This document shows positions 11,094 through 18,565 of a DNA stretch of 64,000 nt, in pieces. The DNA comes from Myxocyprinus asiaticus (Eukaryota; Chordata; Actinopteri; Cypriniformes; Catostomidae). The notes beneath the pieces were generated by a model. That model worked only from the letters and a program-made list of their open reading frames with translations. It did not search any database and was not told the origin of the DNA. How positions within the stretch are numbered: the stretch's first letter is position 1; every line of letters begins with the position of its first letter. The position numbers and the translations under genes were made by a program. The stretch lies in contig NC_059382.1 of the NCBI RefSeq assembly GCF_019703515.2, positions 14,425,001 to 14,489,000 of the forward strand, written 5' to 3'.

Positions 11094-12832
11094 CATTGGA
11101 GAACCGCAAGAACATAAAGTATTTTCCAATGGCGAACCAATTGCGTTTCACATTTTTGACATCAAACCGGGTGCAATATGTCTTCACACTATATTTATAT
11201 ATAATCTGATGCATGAGATTTGAGAGCTACTGTGAAGGGGAACATCTTCAGTAAATTTCAAAAATTTTGGTCTGATGCTTACACAAAGCTATTGTATGAC
11301 TTCAGAAAACGTAGAGTCCAAATCGAATGTCGTCTACTTTAATGTTTAATTTTTGACTTTATTTTTGGAGTTTGACAATGGCCACTCCCATTCACTGTCG
11401 TTGCACGGAACAAACCATTTGGGTCATTCTGCTAAGCATGCCTCTTGTTAACACAAATAAATGATTTTAATTTGGCAACCTGTCTAATGAAAGTGAAATT
11501 GAACAATGTGGGTTATAAAAAGGTTATATAAAAGTCCCTTTTGTAATCAGTTGCTCTCCTTTCCCTCCCTAGTGCCACGCCCACTCAGAGACCAATAGCG
11601 TTGCAGACCTCCACCCCCCTCACCATGACAACAGCATGTCTGTGCGTCATAAATTTACAGAACTGGAATCTATATCGCACCCCTGCAGTCCCCCACTGAC
11701 ACGCACCTTGCATCAAACTGCAACACTAGAGGATGTGGATGAGAAAACTGCTTCAGCTCCTCATTCTCCCTCCGACAGGCCCACGGGTTCTGTGCGCCGG
11801 GCCACTGAGCAACTGGAACTTATACTTCGTAAGAGTCAAGAAGTTCCGTTACCTCGCTCTCCCCTTCCATCCCCATGTTTGGACTGTCCTCGGTCCTACT
11901 CCAGTCAGGAAGAGGGCACTGTTGGCCCAGCTTGCACTGAGCCCCAAAAGACTGCAGATGGAAACGGAGACACCAAAGTGCTTGATGATGAGGATTCAGT
12001 TATAATGCCTGATCCTTCCTTCTCGGTGTATCTAGAAGGGAGTGTCACTTTGAACCCCACTCTGGAGCCTAGCTCAGCTTCTTCCTCTCTGCTGTGGCTG
12101 GAGGGTGTGAATGAGCTGGAAACAGACGTTGATTACCTGTTAAGGCCCCAGGGGAGGCTTGCACGTAGCAGTGAGGACTTGCAGAAGATCCAGAAGACTC
12201 TCAGAGAGCTCCAGGCATTTTTATATGAGGCTGGAGGACTTGGGCAGGGTGAGGAGAACCAGTCGCCCCAGGGTCAGCGGGACTCAATTGAGGGCGAGCA
12301 ACACTTAGAACCCAAATCGCCTGTGGTCTGGCAGAGAGCCATGGAAATTGAGGCCCGCATCAGACAGGCTGGCCTCACCCCTCCTTCGCTTATGAAACGC
12401 TCTGCATCCCTTGCTAAACTGGACCGGCTAGAGCTGTCTACTCATGACCTGAGCGACTGGGACTTCCACCCTGCCGCCACAGGACTTTATCAGCCCTCCT
12501 CTTTCTCTTTATCCACCTTTCACTCCCTACTACTCGCCCACAGCCATGATGATGCCCACAAGAAGCAGCGTGTTCTACCTCAAAGCCCTTCCTCCCCTGA
12601 GCCTGCCATCCATTTGATGGAGGTGGGCAGGACTGAGGGCTCCACTCACCTCTCACCGTCCTGCCCACAGCAAGTTGGTCGGGCTGAGCCCCATGAACAG
12701 ACCCCCGTCCAACCCACCATTTCTGTGTCCACACGACAGCAGCAACAGCATGTGAAGTCTCACCCTGTTCGCCGTTTCCGCAAAGCAATGGACAAGAAAA
12801 AGACAGTCACTGTTTTGTACAACACCATGTGA
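719..12832 (+). CDS. ssh2: Slingshot protein phosphatase 2 (3' nine coding exons; 5' end outside window)
   Basis: Slingshot phosphatases dephosphorylate and so activate cofilin/ADF, driving actin turnover; they are cytoplasmic and bind F-actin. Coding exons are 719-784, 2501-2695, 4502-4595, 5592-5720, 7292-7338, 7436-7582, 8048-8248, 9544-10432 and 11573-12832. All have AG/GT boundaries and their phases join without a break. The order is end of the SSH-N domain, DEK_C-like segment (TERERTERLIKTRLREIMMQ), dual-specificity phosphatase core with catalytic motif HCKMGVSRS (catalytic Cys codon 8076-8078), then a Ser/Pro-rich tail. The tail retains an EIEARIRQAGLTPPS block and a basic C-terminus ending YNTM, which I recall as SSH2 rather than SSH1 or SSH3 features. 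The tail (about 716 codons in two exons) looks shorter than human SSH2. Upstream exons should lie left of the window. Paralogue a versus b cannot be told. Confidence 0.93.
880..990 (+). repeat. Fragment of a dispersed repeat also found near 19.6 and 19.9 kb
   Basis: The order of motifs (GTCCGTTAAGACTGAATGCA, then a TTTTGC/TTGTGC plus AAAAAGCTAGAC run, then GTGTCTCAAAGCAC and ATTTTTAAAAG) recurs in diverged form at 19565-19660 and 19855-19955. It is an old interspersed repeat of unknown class. Confidence 0.5.
994..2212 (+). mobile_element. TTAA-type MITE family A, copy 1, split by a nested hAT element
   Basis: The ends read AAGGTGCACTCAGTAATTTT and, inverted, a GGTGAACTTAGTAACTTTTT-like terminus. 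The right edge has TTAA (2209-2212) and the left a decayed TTGA. The body is shared with copies at 5894-6880, 24058-27186, 43171-43579 and 46615-46795. It is non-coding. The hAT element at 1262-2057 interrupts it; without that, about 415 bases remain, matching the intact copy at 43171. Confidence 0.8.
1262..2057. mobile_element. Non-autonomous hAT-like element with 8-bp target duplication
   Basis: Terminal inverted repeats CAGTGGTTCTCAAA are perfect over 14 bases. Flanking 8-mers are TATTAAAT (1254-1261) and GATTAAAT (2058-2065), matching 7 of 8, and the uninterrupted MITE copies have the single site GATTAAAT. TIR form and target length point to the hAT superfamily. No transposase remnant is visible. 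Confidence 0.85.
2501..2695 (+). CDS. ssh2: ssh2 exon, SSH-N domain
   Basis: Encodes a segment including HKVCEVARCHNYYPGSLFL and NEWNAMQDVQSHR, strongly conserved in slingshot proteins. The acceptor is CAG and the donor GTGAGT. The last codon is split (TT|G). Confidence 0.95.
4502..4595 (+). CDS. ssh2: ssh2 exon, DEK_C-like region
   Basis: Encodes PTERERTERLIKTRLREIMM and onward to TSKE. It completes the split Leu codon of the previous exon and ends on a full codon before GTACGA. Confidence 0.95.
4975..5412 (-). repeat. tRNA-derived SINE, near full length
   Basis: On the minus strand it begins at the tRNA-like head GGGGGCCTGGGTAGCTCAG (A-box like TAGCTCAG) and has a B-box-like AGTTCGAATCC. 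A roughly 300-base body follows, ending in a T-rich/A-rich tail (4980-5015). Two related copies occur at 6109-6693 and 49605-49935. Pol III promoter elements are inferred from the boxes. Confidence 0.8.
5592..5720 (+). CDS. ssh2: ssh2 exon, DEK_C to phosphatase start
   Basis: 43 codons, including NEMIVILGQMDSPTEIFDHV, the entry into the dual-specificity phosphatase fold. It lies between AG and GTCAGT and is in phase 0 at both ends. Confidence 0.95.
5894..6880 (+). mobile_element. TTAA-type MITE family A, copy 2, interrupted by a SINE
   Basis: Starts TAAAGGTGCACTCAGTAATT and matches copy 1 through the CACTAGGTGTTACTGTAAGT segment before losing similarity near 6880. The SINE 6109-6693 is inserted in it and flanked by the 12-mer GAATACTACTCA on both sides, which is single-copy in the other MITE copies. 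Confidence 0.78.
6109..6693 (-). repeat. Composite tRNA-derived SINE with 12-bp target duplication
   Basis: Perfect flanking repeats GAATACTACTCA lie at 6097-6108 and 6694-6705. The tRNA-like head is at the right (6640-6693, minus strand). The body is mosaic: 6109-6326 is a SINE 3' part, then 6327-6370 copies the unique left flank of the SINE at 4975 (ACAGTATACTTTCAATGTTA and more), then SINE sequence resumes. Confidence 0.75.
7292..7338 (+). CDS. ssh2: ssh2 exon, phosphatase domain (GSEWNASNLEELQNSG)
   Basis: A 47-base exon encoding the conserved LGSEWNASN substrate-side segment. It is separated from the next exon by an intron of only 97 bases. Confidence 0.95.
7436..7582 (+). CDS. ssh2: ssh2 exon, phosphatase domain with general-acid loop
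   Basis: Encodes VRYILNVTREIDNFFPGLFE followed by YHNIRVYDEEATNLL. The Asp in RVYDEE corresponds to the general-acid region of dual-specificity phosphatases (inferred from family alignment). The donor GTAAGT splits a Lys codon. Confidence 0.95.
7583..8047 (+). other. ssh2: ssh2 intron, no recognised feature
   Basis: AT-rich intronic sequence between two phosphatase-domain exons. I see no repeat or gene. Confidence 0.7.
8048..8248 (+). CDS. ssh2: ssh2 exon with catalytic HCxxGxxR motif
   Basis: Encodes CLVHCKMGVSRSASTVIAYA, the P-loop of the phosphatase; the Cys nucleophile codon is 8076-8078. The key residues are intact, so the enzyme should be active. The donor is GTACAG. Confidence 0.96.
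8249..9543 (+). other. ssh2: ssh2 intron, no recognised element
   Basis: Contains a G-rich run at 9401-9420 and the simple sequence CTAGCTAGCTAGCT near 8967. No coding or transposon structure was identified. Confidence 0.6.
9544..10432 (+). CDS. ssh2: ssh2 long exon, Ser-rich regulatory tail
   Basis: Begins SKQRHNKLWRSHSDSDLSKG, a conserved post-catalytic 14-3-3/actin-binding neighbourhood, then low-complexity Ser/Pro-rich sequence and a DSIDFFSAREKF block. The acceptor is CAG and the donor GTAAGA. The open frame upstream to 9449 is intron read-through, not coding. Confidence 0.93.
10433..11572 (+). other. ssh2: ssh2 intron interrupting the C-terminal tail
   Basis: Flanked by GTAAGA and AG. 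Holds a 29-30 base poly(A) run near 11064-11093 that may be the tail of an old retroinsertion. I saw no other feature. Confidence 0.6.
11573..12832 (+). CDS. ssh2: ssh2 last coding exon, C-terminal tail and stop
   Basis: Read from AG at 11571-11572, the frame encodes CHAHSETNSVADLHPPHHD and continues 419 codons to TGA at 12830-12832. It contains GSVRRATEQLE, an EIEARIRQAGL block with SLMKRSASLAKL, and the basic end KAMDKKKTVTVLYNTM. All match positions I remember from SSH2. Confidence 0.93.
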   Translation, partial: CHAHSETNSVADLHPPHHDNSMSVRHKFTELESISHPCSPPLTRTLHQTATLEDVDEKTASAPHSPSDRPTGSVRRATEQLELILRKSQEVPLPRSPLPSPCLDCPRSYSSQEEGTVGPACTEPQKTADGNGDTKVLDDEDSVIMPDPSFSVYLEGSVTLNPTLEPSSASSSLLWLEGVNELETDVDYLLRPQGRLARSSEDLQKIQKTLRELQAFLYEAGGLGQGEENQSPQGQRDSIEGEQHLEPKSPVVWQRAMEIEARIRQAGLTPPSLMKRSASLAKLDRLELSTHDLSDWDFHPAATGLYQPSSFSLSTFHSLLLAHSHDDAHKKQRVLPQSPSSPEPAIHLMEVGRTEGSTHLSPSCPQQVGRAEPHEQTPVQPTISVSTRQQQQHVKSHPVRRFRKAMDKKKTVTVLYNTM

Positions 12833-13252
12833 CGATTACTGAACTTTCAAATGCCGCATTTGTTGGCATGAAGAACTGTCTCAGACTGCAACCACTTAAG
12901 TTTCGTTAAGCGAAGTCTAAGCTAAATTTTTGATGATGTATGCTATTGTAGCTATGAATGAGGGCACGTGAGAGCAAAAATATGTCGATTTGTGTTCAGA
13001 ATCTTTCCGGTAGAAACTCAAAACAAGGGGGTTGTTTCTTAAAACATGCACTTTACACTCTTGTTTTTCTTTTTTAAAGGTTTTATTTTATTATTTTTTT
13101 AAATATAATTTTTATGTAGAAGTTTTTTGCACTGGCTTGAATGGTAGAGTTTAATGTATGTCTGACAGCATGTGGAGTCATGATTCTCTTTGAAACCAAG
13201 GTAAACTTGATATCAACTTTTTTATCCTGTGCTTTATCTGTGATTATAAAGT

Positions 13253-13258
13253 AATAAA
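13253..13258 (+). terminator. ssh2: Candidate ssh2 polyadenylation signal AATAAA
   Basis: A canonical AATAAA lies 421 bases after the ssh2 stop codon, in an AT-rich stretch followed by TTTTATTTCATTTC. The 3' UTR would be about 12833-13280. Not proven without transcript ends. Confidence 0.6.
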
Positions 13259-13813
13259 ACTGCACTATTTTATTTCATTTCTTTTGGCAGAGTCAATCAT
13301 TCTGTGGACAGGTTGATGCATTAAAAATATAATCAATCCTTAGGATTGGCACATTATTACAAAGAGCATGCAACTTTCGAGAGGAATTATCATTCAGAGG
13401 GAGCTGCTCTCTACAGTCGTGATTTGCGTCGGTTGAACAACAGCGCCGCTATGTGGCAAAGAGCAGTACTGCAATATAATGTAATGCTTTCCTGAAGTGT
13501 TGCCTTTGCCTTGTTCACTGCATTTTCACTTTAATTGAGATTAAAACACATCCATTTAAAATGTATTATTCGTTTCAGCACTGTAAATAAAGTTGTCAAA
13601 TCTAGATTGGAATGTTTAAACCAGGCTAAGTTTTAGGGACTGAAGTAATGATGCATACTGCAGGAATACAACTTCAAATGTTCTAAAATAATTTTACAAA
13701 AGGCTGAGTTAATAGCTATTTTATTGCTACTTTTTTACATTTTTCCTTGTTTTTAGCGAAGCACACCCTTAATGCTTTACTATTTAAAAAAAAATAAAAA
13801 TGGTGAGAGACTG

Positions 13814-14600
13814 TTAAAGGAATATTCCGGGTTCAATACAAGTTAAGCTCAATCGACAGCATTTGTGGCATAATGCTGATTACCACCAAAAATATTTCGA
13901 CTCATCCCTCATTTTCTTTACAAAAAAAAAAAAAAAAAAAAAAGCAAATATCGAGGTTACAGTGAGGCACTTACAATAGAATTGAATGGGGACAATTTTT
14001 GAGGGTTTAAAGGCAGAAATGTGAAGCAAGTAGTTTAAAAAAATCACTTACCTTAAAGGATTTGTTCACTCAAAAATGAAAATTCTCTTATCATTTACTC
14101 ACCCTCATGCCACCCCAGATGTGTATGACTTTCTTCTGCAAAATACAAAGATTTTTAGAAGAATATTTCAGCTCTGTAGGTCATTTCAATGCAAGTGAAT
14201 GGTAGTTGAATCTCCAAAAAGCAGATAAAAACAACAATAAAGGAATCCTTTCGACTCCAGTAGTTTTAGGGTTTAATATGTTATGTTGTCATGGCAACAA
14301 AGTTGTTAAATTGATTATAACTTTCCAAAGAAAGGGTTAGTAAGCAATTTTATCACACTAAAATCGTGTTAACAACACATATTTTTTACATCTTCGGGCT
14401 ATACTTTTTAAAATGGTGAGTGTGTCAATGTTTACGGATAGGTCCCATTCACTTCCATTCTAAGTGCCTTACTGGAACCCATTTTTTATTTTATAAGTGA
14501 AAGACAGGTCAAATTAAAAAATTTTGTAATCAACATTATGCCATGAATGCTGTAGATTGTGCTTGTATTGTATAGACCTATGAACTCAACATTTCTTTAA
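13814..14600 (+). mobile_element. TTAA-type MITE family B, copy 1
   Basis: Begins TTAAAGGAATATTCCGGGTT and ends, decayed, in GAACTCAACATTTCTTTAA, flanked by TTAA on both sides. The body is shared with 46207-46899 and 50180-50716. It carries a partial fold-back MITE from about 14054 (AAAGGATTTGTTCACTCAAA) and a 23-base poly(A) at 13921. Confidence 0.75.
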
Positions 14601-15079
14601 ATGTAGTCCAAAATTCATGAAAAAAAATACAATAAAATAAAAAGTTAATTTTCATGTGAACTATTATGTTAGAATATTCTTCTCACAATACTTGTCTAGA
14701 CTGACACGTATGAATAATATTCATTGAGGTTGGCTCATCACACAGTCAAAGCTGTCAGACTGCGGATTCATTCTGGAAAAGGCGCAGTTATGCTTAAAAC
14801 ATACAAAAATAATCGTAGGAATGAAGGTGCTTAAACCTACACACTCTCACAGCAAAATCGTAAGGGCTCATTTGACTCATTTCTAAATTTGGCTAATTCG
14901 TATGATATCGTACGACTGCACTCGGGATGAATTTGTACGACTTTCACAACAGCCATTTTGACCTTTAGGGTGGGAAATAGGTTCCTTCTTTGTCTGACTG
15001 TGTAGGTCCCCCTTGGTCGTTTCACCATCCGACTGGGAGGGCACAAGAAAAATCTAGGGGGGCAATGCCTAATTGACAG

Positions 15080-15234
15080 CCCTAGTCCTCATTCACCTTC
15101 ATTATATGGAAAAGATTAGTCACCTATTCTTCAGAAATTCACATTTTGTGTTCCAATGAATAAGGAAACAGGTATGGAACAACATGAGGGTGAGGAAATG
15201 ACCATTTTCATTACGGGGTGAAATATTCCTTTAA
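15080..15234 (-). mobile_element. Truncated fold-back MITE (family C)
   Basis: The right end reads, inverted, TTAAAGGAATATTTCACCCC, with TTAA at 15231-15234. The inner part shares GGAACAACATGAGGGTGAG with the family at 15609 and 32741. The left end is lost. Confidence 0.55.
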
Positions 15235-15608
15235 ATGTAATGACACATTCACAACACCTGAAACTTGTGTTCATGTTATATTTCTTATCCTTTATTCAGA
15301 ATGCCTTTAAGTTACAAATGTGAACAATATAATTCAGTCAAATACAAACACTACAGCAGCACTCCACACAAACCACAGCGCCAACCAAATCAGGTCCATA
15401 TATAAAAAATTGTTAAATGTAAATAATGCTCTTATAATATGTTACCCTAAAACATTGATTCATATCAAGCATCCCTTAATGTCTGAACCCTGGCATTCAC
15501 AAGTCGCACAATTAATTCTCTCTAAAATCAAATGTACATATTTGTTTACTAGGAGCTAAACCACTGGACAGACTTTTATTAACTTTTCCTTTGAAAACAT
15601 CATGGCCG

Positions 15609-15915
15609 CTAAAGAGATGGTTCACCCAAAAATTTACATTTTGTAGAAAAGTACCCCCCCCCTTATGTTGTCCAAAAACCCATCTGACTTTCTTTTATTT
15701 GAGGAACACAAAAGATTTTAGGTACAACGTTAGCTTCAGTCACCATTCACTTTCATTATATGGAAAAAAGATGCAGTGAAAGTAAATGGTGACTGAAACT
15801 AACATTCTGCCTAACATCTCCTTTTGTGATGAAAGTAAGTCATACAGATTTGGAACAACATGGGGGGCAGTAAATGATGACAGAATTCTAATTCATATGT
15901 GAACGATCTCTTTAA
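15609..15915. mobile_element. Fold-back MITE (family C), short form
   Basis: The left end TAAAGAGATGGTTCACCCAA pairs with the right end (inverted TTAAAGAGATCGTTCACAT). The inner arms pair too: TCAGTCACCATTCACTTTCA against TGAAAGTAAATGGTGACTGA. The whole 307 bases fold into one long imperfect hairpin. TTAA is present at the right edge, CTAA at the left. Confidence 0.75.
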
Positions 15916-16639
15916 TGCCTTGTGCTTTTACGTCAGTGCTTTTCCGAAGTGAAGTATAGCCGTTTCCTAAATAGTTTTTCAGTTTCACCTGATACCTCAA
16001 ACCCTGAGGGCACGTCACTCACGCCCAGACTAAATCTGACTCGAGAGAAACATCTATTTTTAGATCCCCCTATAAAAAGGCCCTTTTTTGTCTTAGCTCA
16101 TGGCATTATCTCTCTACGAGTGATTCCTCATCTGATGTTTTATTCTAGAACTGGCACTCCTTATGAAAGCACAATTACATTTTTGATTAGCTACCCCAGG
16201 TGTTTCAGTCATGAAACCAATCTGTTCGGGACAATGAGCTCTAATGGTAATGTTGAAGGAAGCACTGAAAGAATCTTAAACAGAAGGATGACTTGTTTGT
16301 TTGTTGAGTTATTGAACAGACTGATGAATGCTTGTCAAGACAAGTTCACTGATTAACGTATCCAAGAGTCGATAATAAAGATTAACTTGGCACCATTTTA
16401 AGTAGAGCACACACACTGCATTGTATGTGAATTATAAGTTTTGCTGAGAATTGCATTTAGAACACAAATTATGAGTATTGCAATGAGGATCTGATTCAGA
16501 TTCAATAGAATCATTTAGTCACAAATGATGTGTACCTTAAATGGCATTTTTTTAATTCAGTGTTCTTATTATTACCTGTCAGTTGTACCAATACAATCAT
16601 TTCTCCACTGGTCGAATGATCAATCTGGCTAGAAACAAA
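15916..16639 (+). other. Intergenic sequence, no recognised gene
   Basis: A 144-codon open frame at 15922-16356 shows no recognisable domain or splice context, and is not called. No repeat was recognised. Confidence 0.5.
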
Positions 16640-16641
16640 TA

Positions 16642-17886
16642 CACTATATTGCCAAAAGTATTCGCTCACCCATCCAAATAATTGAATTCAGGTGTTCCAA
16701 TCACTTCCATGGCCACAGGTGTATAAAATGAAGCACCTAGGCATGCAGACTGCTTCTACAAACATTTGTGAAAGAATGGGCCGCTCTCAGGAGCTCAGTG
16801 AATTCCAGCGTCGTACTGTGATAGGATGTCACCTGTGCAACAAGTCCAGTCGTGAAATTTCCTCACTACTAAATATTCCACAGTCAACTGTCAGTGGTAT
16901 TATAACAAAGTGGAAGCGATTGGGAATGACAGCAACTCAGCCACGAAGTGGTAGGCCATGTAAAATGACAGAGCGGGGTCAGCGGATGCTGAGGCGCATA
17001 GTGCGCAGAGGTCGCCAACTTTCTGCAGAGTCAATCGCTACAGACCTCCAAAGTTCATGTGGCCTTCAGATTAGCTCAAGAACAGTGCGTAGAGAGCTTC
17101 ATGGAATGGGTTTCCATGGCCGAGCAGCTGCATCCAAGCCATACATCACCAAGTGCAATGCAAAGCGTCGGATGCAGTGGTGTAAAGCACGCCGCCACTG
17201 GACTCTAGAGCAGTGGAGACGCGTTCTCTGGAGTGACGAATCACGCTTCTCCATCTGGCAATCTGATGGACGAGTCTGGGTTTGGCGGTTGCCAGGAGAA
17301 CGGTACTTGTCTGACTGCATTGTGCCAACTGTGAAGTTTGGTGGAGGGGGGATTATGGTGTGGGGTTGTTTTTCAGGAGCTGGGCTTGGCCCCTTAGTTC
17401 CAGTGAAAGGAACTCTGAATGCTTCAGCATACCAAGAGATTTTGGACAATTCCATGCTCCCAACTTTGTGGGAACAGTTTGGGGATGGCCCCTTCCTGTT
17501 CCAACATGACTGCGCACCAGTGCACAAAGCAAGGTCCATAAATACATGGATGAGCGAGTTTGGTGTGGAAGAACTTGACTGGCCTGCACAGAGTCCTGAC
17601 CTCAACCCGATAGAGCACCTTTGGGATGAATTAGAGCGAAGACTGCGAGCCAGGCCTTCTCGTCCAACAGCAGTGTCTGACCTCACAAATGCGCTTCTGG
17701 AAGAATGGTCAAAAATTCCCATAAACACACTCCTAAACCTTGTGGAAAGCCTTCCCAGATGAGTTGAAGCTGTTATAGCTGCAAAGGGTGGGCCGACGTC
17801 ATATTAAACCCTATGGATTAAGAATGGGATGTCACTTAAGTTCATATGCGTCTAAAGGCAGATGAGCGAATACTTTTGGCAATATA

Positions 17887-17889
<3 letters not shown>
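16642..17889 (+). mobile_element. Tc1-like DNA transposon, near-complete, short TIRs
   Basis: Perfect 27-base terminal inverted repeats (16642-16668 and 17863-17889), beginning CACTATATTGCCAAAAGTAT. TA target sites flank at 16640-16641 and 17890-17891. A transposase frame lies inside on the plus strand. A (TA)n microsatellite abuts the right end (17890-17930). It lies between ssh2 and ankrd13b. Confidence 0.93.
16776..17762 (+). CDS. Tc1-like DD34E transposase, one premature stop near the C-terminus
   Basis: The start is ATG 16776 ([13 protein letters not shown]); the open frame begins earlier with GTG, but that part matches the untranslated leader of this family. N-terminal paired-like helix-turn-helix ([20 protein letters not shown]) and GRP-like linker (PRSGRPCK). 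Catalytic triad: D in LWSDESRF, D in FQHDCAP, E in [11 protein letters not shown], with 34 residues between the last two. The frame ends TGA at 17760, yet the same frame continues VEAVIAAKGGPTSY to TAA at 17805-17807, the usual Tc1 tail, so a CGA-to-TGA change has probably clipped about 15 residues. Confidence 0.9.
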   Translation: MGRSQELSEFQRRTVIGCHLCNKSSREISSLLNIPQSTVSGIITKWKRLGMTATQPRSGRPCKMTERGQRMLRRIVRRGRQLSAESIATDLQSSCGLQISSRTVRRELHGMGFHGRAAASKPYITKCNAKRRMQWCKARRHWTLEQWRRVLWSDESRFSIWQSDGRVWVWRLPGERYLSDCIVPTVKFGGGGIMVWGCFSGAGLGPLVPVKGTLNASAYQEILDNSMLPTLWEQFGDGPFLFQHDCAPVHKARSINTWMSEFGVEELDWPAQSPDLNPIEHLWDELERRLRARPSRPTAVSDLTNALLEEWSKIPINTLLNLVESLPR

Positions 17890-17891
<2 letters not shown>

Positions 17892-17932
<41 letters not shown>

Positions 17933-17935
17933 TGC
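17892..17935. repeat. (TA)n microsatellite at Tc1 right end
   Basis: About 22 TA units directly following the element's right TIR. The TA target site may have seeded or expanded it. Confidence 0.85.
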
Positions 17936-18369
17936 GACCCAAATGTGGAAGTGCCCTTACATGTTCTTCAAGTGCAGAGATCTTTGTCCCTTAAAAACCA
18001 AAACGCTTTGCTTCCATAATGTAAAATTAAAAAGTGACAAAAATAAAAATTTCCCTGTAGTTTCCTCAGTGAGCCTGACAAACCTTTTTCTGACATAAAT
18101 GCACAAACACACATTTGAAGAATGGCCTCATGCTCCAAACTGGTCCTGATCGTTTAGAGGATTGCCATGAGTTTAGTAGTTTGTGGTTGTAAACTTGCAG
18201 AGTGACAACATTCTGAATGACCCAGACTGGCCTGAAGTTGCTGTCCGCTTCTGTCCAGTTCAATGTAAGAAGAGGGTGGGGCATTTGAGAACAGCCAATC
18301 AGTCCTTGCTGGTTCCATATCCCCAGGCATGCTCTCCCACCATTTGTTTTACATTAGTCCCAGGTTGTG
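17936..18369 (-). other. ankrd13b: ankrd13b 3' UTR / intergenic
   Basis: Sequence downstream of the ankrd13b stop codon on the minus strand. No AATAAA on the minus strand was found in this stretch, so the 3' end is unplaced. Confidence 0.45.
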
Positions 18370-18565
18370 TCACTTCTCCATGAGTGACAGCTGTATGATT
18401 CGCTGCAGTTCCTCTTCATCTCGTCTCTGGCGAAGCTCCACCTTTTCCTGCTCTTGGGTGGACAGTACCATGGCTAGACGCAGCTGCTCGTTGTAGCTGC
18501 GTGATGGTTTATTGGTTGGTGTGCTGTGAGGGCTCTCCATGGGGCTGGGTTTGTGTGGGGGCGTT
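18370..18565 (-). CDS. ankrd13b: ankrd13b exon 15, last UIMs and stop
   Basis: Encodes [16 protein letters not shown], then [17 protein letters not shown] and [16 protein letters not shown], both UIM-like, and TGA at 18370-18372. Acceptor CCTAG at 18566-18567; the frame is open further upstream, so an earlier acceptor is conceivable. Confidence 0.88.

Noticed and set aside
15922..16356. 144-codon plus-strand open frame
   Set aside because: No homology I can recognise, no promoter or splice context, and composition like the flanks.
17099..17728. 209-codon minus-strand open frame
   Set aside because: Complementary shadow of the Tc1-like transposase.
13280..18369. Search for coro6 exons between ssh2 and ankrd13b
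   Set aside because: No WD-repeat or coronin-like sequence seen in any frame by eye; reported as absent rather than annotated.
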